A stretch of 64,000 nucleotides of DNA from Ahaetulla prasina. Taxonomy: Eukaryota; Chordata; Lepidosauria; Squamata; Colubridae. The stretch lies in contig NC_080543.1 of assembly GCF_028640845.1 (NCBI RefSeq), positions 7,265,459-7,329,458 of the forward strand, written 5' to 3'. The notes beneath the pieces are model-generated. The model saw only the letters and a program-made list of their open reading frames with translations, was not told where the DNA came from and searched no databases. Shown in pieces: positions 1 to 10,325 of the stretch (positions are counted from its first letter, which is position 1; each line of letters opens with the position of its first letter). The translations under genes were made by a program, and so were the position numbers.

Positions 1-374
1 CCTCCCTCTCCTCTCCTCTCCTCTCCTCTCCTCTCCTCTCCTCCTATCCCTCCCCATTCCCTTTCCCCTTCTCCTCTTCCTCCCTCTCCTCTCCTCTCCC
101 CTATCCCTTTCCATCCTATTCCCTTCCTTCTCCTCCTCCACTCCTCTCCTCTCCTCTCCCCTATCCCTTTCCATCCTATTCCTTTCCTTCTCCTTCCTCC
201 TCCTCTCCTCTCTCCTCTCCTCCTATCCTCCCATTCCCTTCCTTCTCCTCTCCTCTCCTCCTCTCCTCTCCTTCCTCCTCCCTCTCCTCTCCTCTCCTCT
301 CCTCTCCCCCTATCCCTTCCCATTCCCTTTCCCCTTCTCCTCCCTCCTCTCCTCTCCTCTCCTCTCCCCCTATC
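1..374. repeat. Pyrimidine-rich (CTCCT)n array
   Basis: Long run of CTCCT, CTCTC and CCCTATCC units on the + strand, continued after the hAT-like insertion (375-625) as 626-775. Open frames on the opposite strand (Glu/Gly/Arg-rich) are composition artefacts. Confidence 0.95.
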
Positions 375-625
375 CAGCAGTCAGTTTCCAATATTTTTAC
401 TACCGGTTCGCCATGCACGCACATGCTTGCATCACACGCATGCCTTCCACTCATGCGCCTGGCCTTCTGCACATTCGCTTTGCTCTCATGGACATCTTCC
501 GCACATGTGCCTGGCCTCGAAAATGTGGCTAAATAGCATTACACCAGGACGGGTGGGCTGGTCCACCCACTGTCGCCGCTACCAGTTCACCAGAATCGGT
601 TCGAACCGGTTGAATACTACCTCTG
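375..625. mobile_element. Non-autonomous hAT-like element (ACCGGTT family)
   Basis: The element sits inside the pyrimidine array and is flanked by a perfect 8-bp duplication CCCCTATC (367-374 and 626-633), the size made by hAT transposases. The left end is CAGCAGTCAGTTTCCAA and the right end TTGAATACTACCTCTG. The interior has ACCGGTT-type motifs near both ends and CATGCG-rich sequence, shared with about 15 other copies here. No transposase frame is visible. Family assignment is inferred from ends and duplication size. Confidence 0.8.
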
Positions 626-775
626 CCCCTATCCCTTCCCTTTCTCTTTCTCCTTCTTCTTTTCCCTCTCCTCTCCTCTTGGCTCCCCTATCCCTTCCCC
701 TTCCTCCTCTCTCTTCCCTCTCCCCTATCCCTTCTCCTCCCTCTCCTCCCCTCCCCTCCTCTCTTTCATGCCCAA
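626..775. repeat. Pyrimidine-rich array, distal part
   Basis: Continuation of the (CTCCT)n-like array beyond the hAT-like insertion, with CTTCT and CCCTATCC units. Confidence 0.85.
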
Positions 776-779
776 GATG

Positions 780-955
780 GGACTAAAATTCACGGCACCC
801 TGGTGATTGGTCCAAAGTCACCCAGCCAGCTTTCAGGACAGCTTTCAGGGGGGAGTAGAACTCACCATTTCCCGGTGATTGTCCCAGAGTCAGCGAACCA
901 GTTTTCATGCCTAAATCGAGACTAGAACTCCCAGTCCACGCAGGACTGGCATAGA
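780..955 (-). mobile_element. Degenerate tRNA-derived SINE fragment
   Basis: On the minus strand this resembles the better copies at 43588 and 52530: a tRNA-like head with a GAGTTCTAGTCTC-type B box, then a CATGAAA...GGCTGGGTGACTTTGG body. Part of the body appears twice. Diverged, so only a tentative call. Confidence 0.45.
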
Positions 956-1347
956 ATTTTTAGATTTTTATTATTGGGTTTTAAATTTTAATTCAACAAA
1001 TATAATTTTTATTCCGTCTCAGTTTTGATTCTTAAGCTGCTCGCTGCAACAGGTTTAACTGAAATTGCTGCGCTTCCTTCTTTATTATTAATATGGTTTA
1101 ATCCCTTTGGTTTAACCGTTGTAAATAAAAGCAATGCAGCATAATAGCAATCGCTTCGCGCACTGTTGTTATTGGAAAAGCCGGATAGAAATGCAGAAAT
1201 AAAATACCATTCTATCATGTGAATGTTCTAACACAGATTAATCTGCCCATTTTCCAGACTATAATAAATCCTGTAATGAAACAACAACACAGAATAACTG
1301 AATCGGACATAAACTCTAAAGCTGTGTATTTTGTATAGTTTGGGTTT
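956..1347. other. AT-rich sequence, nothing recognised
   Basis: AT-rich stretch between two SINEs. No gene, tandem repeat or familiar repeat end is seen. Confidence 0.6.
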
Positions 1348-1627
1348 TTTTATTATTATTATTATTATTATTTGCATTTATATCCCGCCCTTCTCCAAAG
1401 ACTCAGGGCGGCTTACACTATGTCAAGCAATATTCTTCATCCATTTGTATATTATATACAAAGTCAACTTTTATTGCCCCCAACAATCTGGGTCCTCATT
1501 TTACCCACCTTATAAAGGCTGGAAGGCTGAGTCAACCTTGGGCCTGGTGGGACTTGAACCTGCAGTAATTGCAGGCAGCTGTGTTAATAACAGACTGTCT
1601 TAGCAGTCTGAGCCACTCAAGGACCTT
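1348..1627 (-). mobile_element. tRNA-derived SINE with L2/CR1-like tail (SINE-A)
   Basis: Minus-strand copy of a SINE found about nine times here. The head has an A-box-like GTGGCTCAGACTG and a B-box-like GGTTCAAGTCC. The body includes GTAGGTAAAATGAGGACCC. The tail CCCTGAGTCTTCGGAGAAGG followed by GGATATAAAT resembles the 3' end of the L2-like LINE at 11942-12455, which suggests mobilisation by that LINE (inference). A (TAA)n run abuts the tail. Confidence 0.85.
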
Positions 1628-1924
1628 AACACTCAAGGGTTTCACGGAACAGCTTGCATGATTGTTGTGAAGTGAGGTTCACAATGCCCCATCGCTTTAA
1701 AAATTTATATTTCAGCATCATATACGGGCACGGTGAATGTTTCAATCTATTGATCCATCTCTACCCATCGATTGGTAATAAAAATTTCAGAAACTCATCC
1801 TAGTTTTTCTAGTTAAGATCTTTATAGTAGTGATCAATACAGAAACTTTAAATAAATACCAGTGGCAAGCTAAAACATACAAAGCTTCTGCCGTCAAATA
1901 TTTTATTTATTTATTAAACTTATA
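1628..1924. other. Nothing recognised
   Basis: AT-rich sequence between two oppositely oriented SINE-A copies. No gene or known repeat seen. Confidence 0.5.
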
Positions 1925-2195
1925 CCTCTGTGGCTCAGACTGGTAAGACAGTCTGTTATTAACACAGCTGCCTGCAATTACTGCAGGTTCTAGTCCCACC
2001 AGGCCCAGGGTTGACTCAGCCTTCCATCCTTTATAAGGTAGGTAAAATGAGGACCCAGATTGTTGGGGGCAATAAGTTGACTTTGTATATAATATACAAA
2101 TGGATGAAGACTATTGCTTAACACAATGTAAGCTGCCCTGAGTCTTCGGAGAAGGGCAGGATATAAATTCAAATAAAAAATAAATAAAAAAAAAA
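1925..2195 (+). mobile_element. SINE-A, plus strand
   Basis: Full-length-looking copy: A-box region GTGGCTCAGACTGG, B-box region GGTTCTAGTCC, body, CCCTGAGTCTTCGGAGAAGG tail and an A/AAAT-rich end. Inverted relative to the copy at 1348-1627. Confidence 0.85.
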
Positions 2196-2254
2196 TAAAA
2201 TAAAAATACGCCACCCGTCTCACCGAAGGAGGCTCTAAGCGGTGCGCAATCATT

Positions 2255-2625
2255 CCATAAAAATACCAGACAAAGCATTAAACTATTTATTAAATCTGCC
2301 CTACTATTAATCTTCTCATCGTTCCCATCACCCATCTCCTTCCACTTATGACTGTAACTTTGTTGCTTCTGTCCTTGCGATTTATACTGATATTGATTGT
2401 TTCCTGATTGCTTATTTGTAGCCTATGACTATCATTAAGTGTTGTATCATTAAGTGTTAAATTTGTACCCTGTGACTATCATTAAGTATTGTAAGTGTTG
2501 TACCTTGAAGGTATCTTTTCTTTTATCTACATTGAGAGCATGTGCACCAAGACAAATTCCATGTGTGACCAATCACACTTGGCCAATAAAAAAATCTATT
2601 CTATTCTATTCTATTCTATTCTAAA
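2255..2625 (+). mobile_element. CR1/L3-type LINE 3' end with (ATTCT)n tail
   Basis: 3' UTR only. It matches the region downstream of the LINE ORF at 22285-23100: a CATTAAACTATTTA start, then ACCAAGACAAATTCC and CACTTGGCCAATAAA, ending in (ATTCT)n. The family corresponds to the snake CR1/L3 elements reported to seed AATAG microsatellites. 5'-truncated. Confidence 0.85.
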
Positions 2626-2626
2626 C

Positions 2627-2800
2627 CAATAGGTAGTCCTCAACTTACAACAACAACAGGTCGTTGAGTGGCCATTTGAAGTTACAGCATCATTGAAAGA
2701 AGTGACTTTCGACCCTTTTTGCACACTTAACGACCCTTGCAACATCCCCATGGTCACATGATCAAAATTCAGCTGCTTGGCAACCGGCTCCTATCATGCA
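2627..2800 (+). mobile_element. Tigger-like element fragment
   Basis: Left end TAGGTAGTCCTCAACTTAC matches a repeat present about fifteen times here whose ends are CAGGTAGTCCTCGACTTACG and its inverse, often flanked by TA. The interior motifs GTCACATGATCAAAATTC and GGCAAC are characteristic. Classification as a Tc1/mariner-Tigger-type element is inferred from the ends. Confidence 0.65.
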
Positions 2801-2840
2801 AGCACATCCCACTTGCTTTAAGATGAGATTGGACCAATAA

Positions 2841-2905
2841 CCATTTGTCTGAATTGGTGTAGGGTTCCCTGCCTGGACTAGAAGCTCTCCATGCTCCCTT
2901 CCAAA
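2841..2905 (+). mobile_element. CR1 LINE 3' end, left part
   Basis: The typical CR1 3' UTR motifs GTGTAGGGTT..CCTGCC and CTCCCTTCCAA are seen. The CR1 end resumes at 3969 (CTTCCAACTCTATTATTC) beyond the hAT insertion. Confidence 0.7.
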
Positions 2906-3968
2906 CAGGGGTGGGATTCATCCGGTTCAGCCCAGTTCGGGTGAACCTGATGCTAATTTTACATCTGCTTCGCCAAACCAATAGTTGCAAGGACTGGCTG
3001 GCCCTGCGCACCCTTCCCCTCCCCTCCCAGGAGTCTCTATGCGGCCCGTTTTGGATGCCAGGTAAGTGCAGCGCCCGTGCAGAGGTTCTGAGAGGGTGAA
3101 AAATGGGCCTTCCGGAAGATCTAGAAGTCTGGAAATGGGCCTGTTTCCAGCCTCTGTGTTCTGTCTTCCGCCCCCGAGCCGGGCCTCCTGGCAGAGAGTG
3201 ACTCGGAGAGTGAGGGGGAAGAGCCAACAGGGCTTCCCTTTGCAGAATCTTCCTCTCTGGCTCCGCTTCAGATTCCAGAGGCAGGCCAGGTGGACGAGGA
3301 GGAGCTGACACGGCCTCTGTCCCTCGATCCCTCCTTCTCCCTGGCAACGCCCCAAGAGCCAGCTGAGGAGGATCAATCTTGGCTAGACGCAAGGCAGCGA
3401 CGCCGAGGGAAACGTGCACAGCAAAGAAAAGGGAGGGGCCGGCCCAGGGAGTGCTGAGTCACGGAGCCACACCCCACAGGGTATAAAAGTGAGTTGAGCT
3501 GCCATTGGGCTTCATGACGGACAAAAACTCACTTTTGGAAACTTTGGCTGCTTATTTGCGAGACTAAGGAATTGGCTTTTGGGATTTCTGTTTATTTCTG
3601 AACTCTGGGTTGCTCCAGCAACAGACCGCAGTTGCACTGAAGAGATAGGAGGATTTGGCAGGCAATCGCCGGTTCGTTGCCAGAACTGATATCTGTAGTT
3701 GGAGTAACTTGCTGGCAAATATAGTCAGCTTGCGTGTCCTTTGGGTTGTGGTTGAGGGGGACAGAACACTCTGGAGGGCCTCTGGAGCCTGAGGGAAGGC
3801 CATTTTCACCCTTCCGGGGGCTTGAGGAAAGCCTCCGGAGCTCGGAGAGAGTGAAAACACCCTCCCACCATGGTGCAGGAGGCCGAGTAAGCCACGCCTA
3901 CCATATCCATGCCCACCCAGCAACCGGCCAGAGAACCGATTGCTAAAATTTTTGAATCCCCACCACTG
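2906..3968. mobile_element. hAT-like element inserted in CR1, hosting a solo LTR
   Basis: Ends are CAGGGGTGGGATTCATCCGG and AATCCCCACCACTG. It is flanked by CTTCCAAA (2898-2905) and CTTCCAAC (3969-3976), an 8-bp duplication with one mismatch cut into the CR1 3' end. Without the LTR (3157-3773 including one duplication copy) it is about 446 bp. No transposase frame. Confidence 0.8.
3157..3768 (+). mobile_element. Solo LTR, family 3, with LTR-overlapping ORF
   Basis: Begins TGTTCTGTC and ends GACAGAACA, with an exact 5-bp duplication CTCTG (3152-3156, 3769-3773). A TATA box (GTATAAAAGT) lies at 3481-3490. A frame open from the first LTR base (T|GTT|CTG) encodes an acidic stretch containing ESDSESEGE, then W-x-D-A-R and an Arg-rich segment, and reaches the TATA region. 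No PBS, polypurine tract or internal gene is present, so this is a recombined solo LTR. The 5-bp duplication fits Ty3/gypsy or some ERV lineages, but the lineage cannot be fixed without internal sequence. Confidence 0.88.
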
Positions 3969-3991
3969 CTTCCAACTCTATTATTCTGTTA

Positions 3992-4070
3992 TCGTAGCGC
4001 CAAGAAAGTTACCTAATCAGGTAATGAGATATCTGCCAGGAAACCACCAAGCTCAGAGAGTACAACAATT
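3992..4070 (+). mobile_element. Penelope-like terminal repeat fragment (type ii)
   Basis: AGTTACCTAATCAGGTAATGA followed by ATATCTGCCAGGAAA and AAGCTCAGAGAG matches the repeat unit at 26538-26855. The CTGATGA core is degraded in this copy. Confidence 0.5.
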
Positions 4071-4238
4071 CAACCTTCAGCTACATATATACGGTCTGGT
4101 ATTAAAACTCCGGAAAGCCAGATAAAATGGCAATATTTTTTTTTTCCACTGAAAATTCAGAAACACTCAGATTTTTTTTTCTTTAAAAAAAAACAACAAC
4201 CCTCAAGGAATGAGCTTTATAACTAAATAGGTTGGGGA

Positions 4239-4725
4239 CAGTGGTGGTATTCAGCTGCTTTGGACTGGTTTGGGCAAACCGGTAGCGGCAATCGTAGGTG
4301 GGCCTGCTCACCCACCGTGACGCTATGCCATCTGGTGGCTCAACAGACTAATGCAGTCTGTTATTAAAAGCAGCTGCTTGCAATTACTGCAGGTTCAAGT
4401 CCCACCAGGCCCAAGGTTGACTTAGCCTTCCATCCTTTATAAGGTAGGTAAAATGAGGACCCATAAGTTGACTTTGTATATAATATACAAATGGATGAAG
4501 ACTATTGCTTGACATAGTGTAAGCCACCCTGAGTCTTCAGAGAAGGGCGGGATATAAATGCAAATTAAAAAAAAATTAGGCACATTTTCAAGGCTGGGCA
4601 CATGCGTGGAAGGCGTGCATGTGAACAAAACACATGCATGGAAGACCGGGCACATACGTGGTAGGTGCGCATGCACAAAGCGAGCGTGCGCATGTGGGGC
4701 GAACTGGTGGTAAAAGCCACTTTTG
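4239..4725. mobile_element. hAT-like element with SINE-A inside
   Basis: Left end CAGTGGTGGTATTCAG; the right end is degraded (CCACTTTTG). Flanked by a perfect 8-bp duplication GTTGGGGA (4231-4238, 4726-4733). The interior has ACCGGT and CATGCG motifs. A plus-strand SINE-A interrupts it at about 4329-4577. Confidence 0.78.
4329..4577 (+). mobile_element. SINE-A nested in hAT-like element
   Basis: GTGGCTCAACAGACTAATGC head, GGTTCAAGTCC B box, and CCCTGAGTCTTCAGAGAAGG tail. Part of the body (the CAGATTGTTGGGGGCAA region) is deleted relative to other copies. Confidence 0.82.
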
Positions 4726-4914
4726 GTTGGGGAAGACGAAGGCGACTTTCCTGATGAAAAAGAGGAATGAAAACGAGAGATGAAGTGGACTTCAGTTCAA
4801 GCAAAGAGAGCAAGAAACAAGCCCTTTTCTCTCTTCCCCTCCCCCCAAATTATTTTTTATTCAAAACGTTAAAACACAATTTTCAAAAAAGAAAATACAA
4901 AAAGAAAGCAGAAC

Positions 4915-5180
4915 CTCTGGTGGCTCAACAGACTAATGCAGTCTGTTATTAACACAGCTGCTTGCAATTACTGCAGGTTCAAGTCCCACCAGGCCCAAGG
5001 TTGACTCAGCCTTCCATCCTTTATAAGGTAGGTAAAATGAGGACCCAGATTGTTGGGGGAAATTAAGTTGACTTTGTATATAATATACAAATGGATGAAG
5101 ACTATTGCTTAACACAATGTAAACCGCCCTGAGTCTTCGGAGAAGGGCAGGATATAAATTCAAATTTTAAAAAAAAAAGG
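4915..5180 (+). mobile_element. SINE-A
   Basis: Near-complete copy with GTGGCTCAACAGAC head, GGTTCAAGTCC B box, AGATTGTTGGGGGAAAT body and the CCCTGAGTCTTCGGAGAAGG tail ending in an A-rich run. Confidence 0.87.
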
Positions 5181-5320
5181 GCAAAAAGAACACACAAAAA
5201 AGGGAAAAATGATGGATAGATGTCAGATCGAATGGGTTGGGTAAAGTTCTAGAGTTATAGAAGTTCATAAATTATGTGCCTACTTTGCAAGCAGGGGGAA
5301 CTATTATTCTTGAAATATAC

Positions 5321-5907
5321 TGTTAAGGGTAATCTGGGTTCACAACGAAAATTGTGGACTGTTGAGCAGAGTACCCTACGCATGAAAATGACTGAGACTG
5401 GCTGTATACAATAACAGTCTCTTACAGACAAACTGGGGTTTGATATTCCTTTACTTTTAGGGAAAAGGCAAAGTCATAGTCCAAAAACAATTCCAGGTCA
5501 TACACATATAAAGTCATTCAGTCAGGGATGTTACAAATATCAAGTCTTCTTACCAACGTAGACTTGCACAACAAACAAGGTCTTCTTTCAGTTCGGCAAA
5601 ACATAGTTCAATTCACAACAATCAGTATCTTGAGGAATCAGTAACTAGCCATGATCAAGCAACGATCACAAAGCTCAAATATACAGTTGCAGCATTTCAT
5701 CAGGTTACAATGCTGTAGCGTCCCTGTAGATTCCCCACAAGCCATAATTTAGTAGTCCTTTTATACATTGGCTACAGAGCTCAACCAATCAGGATACTTG
5801 CATAATGCAGCATAGCCTTAAAGCAATATCATGCCTTTCTACAAACATACATAGTTAGTTTATATAGTGCCTGGCCAACTAGTTAGGCAAATAAGAATTT
5901 CCTGACA
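5321..5907 (-). mobile_element. Solo LTR, family 4
   Basis: Starts TGTTAAGGG and ends TTCCTGACA on the + strand, with an exact 5-bp duplication TATAC (5316-5320, 5908-5912). The minus strand carries a classical promoter: ATTGG box (complement of CCAAT at 5784-5790), then TGTATAAAAGG (complement at about 5755-5766). Unlike families 1-3 it shows no acidic/basic reading frame. No internal sequence flanks it. Confidence 0.82.
5760..5790 (-). promoter_or_regulatory. CCAAT and TATA promoter of the family-4 LTR
   Basis: Read on the minus strand, GATTGGTTGAG precedes TGTATAAAAGGAC by about 20 bp, the usual spacing of LTR U3 promoter elements. Confidence 0.6.
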
Positions 5908-5951
5908 TATACCTATCAGACTATTCAACTAGGAGGGACAATTGATGAGTA

Positions 5952-6200
5952 CAGGTAATCCTTGACCTATAACCATTCATTTGGCACCCATTCGAAGTTA
6001 CAACAGCACTGAGCGAAGTGACTCACGACCGTTTTTCAGGCTTATGACCATTGCAGCATCCCCAGGGTCACGTGATCGAAATTCAGAGGCTTGGCAACTG
6101 GTTCATACTTATGACGGTTGCAGTGCCCTGGTGTCATATGATGAACTTTTGCAGCGTCTGAGAAACCAAGTCAATGGGGAAGCCAGTTTCTCTCTGGGCA
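5952..6200 (+). mobile_element. Tigger-like element, left part
   Basis: Left end TACAGGTAATCCTTGACC, then CATTCGAAGTTACAACAGCA, GTCACGTGATCGAAATTC and GTCAATGGGGAAGCCAG, the ordered interior motifs of this family. The right half is missing. Confidence 0.7.
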
Positions 6201-7130
<930 letters not shown>

Positions 7131-7227
7131 GAATATATATATTCTTATGCACCAAGACAAATTCCTTGTGTGTCCAATCACACTTGGCCAATAAAATTCT
7201 ATTCTATTCTATTCTATTCTATTCTAT
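7131..7227 (+). mobile_element. CR1/L3-type LINE 3' tip with (ATTCT)n tail
   Basis: Very short 5'-truncated copy: TTATGCACCAAGACAAATTC, CACTTGGCCAATAAAA, then (TTCTA)n merging into a short (TA)n. Confidence 0.85.
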
Positions 7228-7325
7228 ATATATATATATGGAGATGCAGGAGACAAAATGAAACATTGTCGACAATTTGTAGGAGTTTTTGGATTGTGTA
7301 TCCTAAAACAGGATTGAGGGAGGGG

Positions 7326-7490
7326 GGGCAGAGGCAGTATTCAGCCGGTTCAGACCGGTTCACCCCAACCGGTAGCGGAGATATTGGGTGGGACCGTCCC
7401 CCCCCACACCCCACCCCGCCCCGCCCCGGCCCTATGCTACCGTATTTAGTCACGTTTTTGAGGTTGGCCGAATGCAGATCTTTTGTGCAT
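7326..7490 (+). mobile_element. hAT-like ACCGGTT fragment
   Basis: CAGAGGCAGTATTCAGCCGG left end, ACCGGTAGCGG motif and GCTACCGTATTTAGTCACG interior, then truncated. C-rich (CCCCGCCC) middle. Confidence 0.65.
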
Positions 7491-8344
7491 ACAACCAACA
7501 ATATTGTTTTTAGACATGAACCTAATATGTATATGGAAATTAAATCAAACAGACAAACTAGTGCTCTCCATCCAGGTTCTGGATGGAGTCTAGGATCCAT
7601 CCTCTCCATCATTAGATATGTACAATTACATCAAATGTAATTAAACATTAAATCATTGTCCGATACAGTCATCAACAATATAGTGCATGGTTTTGTAGCC
7701 CTGTTCAGTTCAGTCTATATACTTTATCAACCAAATATTATTACTGATGTTCGCAATTTGCCTGTATTCAACCTTCATGATATTTTATTTCCATCTATGT
7801 TGTTCAGCTCTGGACCATATGAACGCCATAGTCAGCAGATTGCAAAGCAAAAGACTGCCAAATGCCCCCCCCACACCAAATGTCCCACCCTAGACAAAAA
7901 GACAAATTTCCTACTCTCTCTGTGAAGCATCCAGACAGACGGAGTGTCAACTCACAAAGCATCCCAGACCTGCTCTTGAGTTGCCAAAGGCAAGCGGGAT
8001 GGGAAAACGGTGAAGCAACGCAGTAGCCGAAAAACAAAACCACATTCCAGACATATCTCTCTCAAGGCTGTCTCCCAGGGTTACCCACAGCGGCCAGACA
8101 GGAGTGATCTCTACAACCCATGAAATTGCTCGGTTGATGAATGTGACTGATGGCACACCCTGGTGGGAGGGAGGGGAACAGAGTCAAGATTGGGTTGTAA
8201 ATTACGTGGGGTCAGAGTTGGCTTCATTTGGAATGTGCCCGACATGAAGCTCCTGATAAATAACTGGATTTCTTTTGAAGCTTGGCTCGAGGGTCATGAT
8301 TTAATTAGGGCATCCATGGGAACCCTGACAGAGAGTCTAAGCTT
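7491..8344. other. Nothing recognised
   Basis: Apparently single-copy in this window. No repeat ends, no splice-supported exon and no RNA gene seen. Confidence 0.5.
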
Positions 8345-8386
8345 ACCAGTGTGCTCAACGTCCTAGCCCCTGAGCCACCGCGTCCC
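8345..8386 (-). mobile_element. Sauria SINE, head fragment
   Basis: CTCAACGTCCTAGCCCCTGA then GCCACCGCGTCCC is the inverse of the Sauria SINE 5' end found complete at 13829, 34940, 39727 and 56526. Confidence 0.7.
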
Positions 8387-8892
8387 TTTTTTATTCTCCC
8401 TCTTAATTCTCCCTCTTTTTATTGCTTGTAATATACAAAAGGAAACAGGAACATTAAAAATAAATGATACGTACCAGGGAAAAGTCAAAGAAGGAGGGAA
8501 TAAAATCTAAATATTATCAATTATATGTATTAGAACACTAATATGTAGAAAAGGAAAAACATCTTTTTTAAGTAACAAGTTAAATCTTGACTACCCAGGA
8601 TAATATTGATCAACTGTGCTTCTGTGTCAAAAAGAAATTAATCCGTAGGAGGAGAAAGAAGACATAAAATCAATCTAAGATTTGTAAATATAAATGATTT
8701 ATACATACACATTGATAATCTGTACATTTAGGTTTTCCTGCAAATGCACCTGTAGCTGGCACAGAGGAGGTTTTATGTGGCACATTAAAAGATTTTTCTC
8801 TCATTTGATGTAAATTTACAAGAGGAAAGGAACCAAGAAATCAGCTTCTACAATTGGCACTGTGATCTTCAGCATGCAGTAATTTAATTGTA
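8387..8892. other. Nothing recognised
   Basis: AT-rich unique-looking sequence leading into the 28-bp minisatellite. Confidence 0.5.
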
Positions 8893-9376
8893 GAATCTCA
8901 GCTAAGATCTTATCTTGTAATCTGACCTCACAAAATCTCAGATCATAAACCCAACTTCCCAAAATCTTAGCTCATAATCTGACTTTACAAGATCTCAGTT
9001 CGTAATTCAATGACACAAAATCTCAGCTCATAATCTAACTTCATAGACTCAACTCATAATTCAACCTCACATGATCTCAGTTCATAATCTGACCTCACAA
9101 AATCTCAGCTCATAATCTGACCTCAAAAGATCTCAGCTCATGATTCCAATCTCACAAGATCTCAGCTGAAAATTTGACCTCATAAAATCTCAATTCATAA
9201 TCCAATTTCCCAAAATCTCAGCTCATAATCTAACTTTACAAACTCAACTCATAATCTGACCTCCCACGATCTCTGTTCATAATCTGACCTCACAAAATCT
9301 GAGAGCATAATCCAACCTCATAAAATCTCAGCTCATAACCTGACTTCATAAAATCTCAGCTCATAATCTGACCACT
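8893..9376. repeat. Diverged 28-bp minisatellite
   Basis: About 17 imperfect copies of a unit close to TCATAATCTGACCTCACAAA plus ATCTCAGC. Some units carry an internal deletion or lack the CTCAGCT part. No open frame of note. Confidence 0.9.
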
Positions 9377-9932
9377 CTTAACCTGGTTCCATCGCTCAGT
9401 AGCCACGTTCTTTTGTGGTCTGTTATTCTAGGTCTTGAAAACAAGCCCCATTGACAATCAAACCTTCAATCTTGGAGGTGAAAGATGGTTTTCTAAGCAG
9501 AGCTCAAATCAATTCCAGCACCGTTATCCGGCTGGAGAAATATATAAAAAAGCTGGAAAATAACAAGATGCTGTCAAGGTCACACTGTGTAGCTGAGAAG
9601 AGGATATAGAAGGTTTACAACACCAAGTCCTTCATTTCCTGTAGACAAAACCCTCCATCTTCCATGCTTTATGGTGTCCTTTACCGAGCCTTTTAAAGAT
9701 CTCAGGGTATCATTAAACCAGATGGAAATAAAATCTGAAGTGGGATTTATGGGTTTACAAGCTAGCTTTGGTGTCAGACAACCAACAATGTAAGACCCAC
9801 AGTAAAAAAACAGATGCCAAATAGCCTCTAGAAAAATCCGAAACGGTTTGCTTCTGTAGTTCGGTACACAAATAAAGGACAATAAAATAGAAGATTGTCT
9901 GGGCTCTTATCTCTCAAGGCACTCTATCCCAG
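9377..9932. other. Nothing recognised
   Basis: Unique-looking sequence between the 28-bp minisatellite and the weak exon candidate. No gene or repeat recognised. Confidence 0.45.
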
Positions 9933-9980
9933 ATGCAGCTGGGATATCAATTTCTAGCATCCTCCTTCTCTCTCTTGCGG

Positions 9981-10277
9981 GCATCACTGTTCTCATTCGA
10001 GAAAATGGCTCGGCTACCTCATCAAGATCTAAGACACGCAAGGAAGCTATTAAAGAAAGATGAGCTCCAATCCCAAAAATATCAGGCGAGTCACTATTGG
10101 AAAGGGCTAACTTCTTTTTGCAATTCGACTCACCGAGAAGCGTTCACACCACGCCCCAGTAGAAGTGGGCTGCCCAGGAAACGAGATCCTCAAAATAATA
10201 TTTGCAGAATCATTCTAGTTCCTTCGGGATCGATCAGCAAGGAGTCCTGGAAAGAGATCAGGAAAATAGGATCAAGT
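9981..10277 (+). other. Weak candidate coding exon, unknown product
   Basis: A frame open from 9933 to 10331 lies in sequence that does not match the other repeats here. Upstream is a pyrimidine tract (CCTCCTTCTCTCTCTTGCGG) with a possible acceptor near TTCATTCGAG, and at about 10276 a consensus donor GTAAGT. The peptide is basic and has no domain I recognise. It contains RHARKLLKKDELQ and RPSRSGLPRKRDP. It could equally be chance; a T/A-rich tract follows directly. Low confidence. Confidence 0.22.
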
Positions 10278-10325
10278 AAGTTTGCGATCCAACTTTTTTT
10301 TTTTTTTAAAAAAAATCATCATTGT

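Noticed and set aside
2769..3419. 216-residue minus-strand frame with Pro/Arg-rich sequence
   Set aside because: It is antisense to the LTR-overlapping frame of the solo LTR and crosses the LTR boundary into the hAT-like element; composition explains it.
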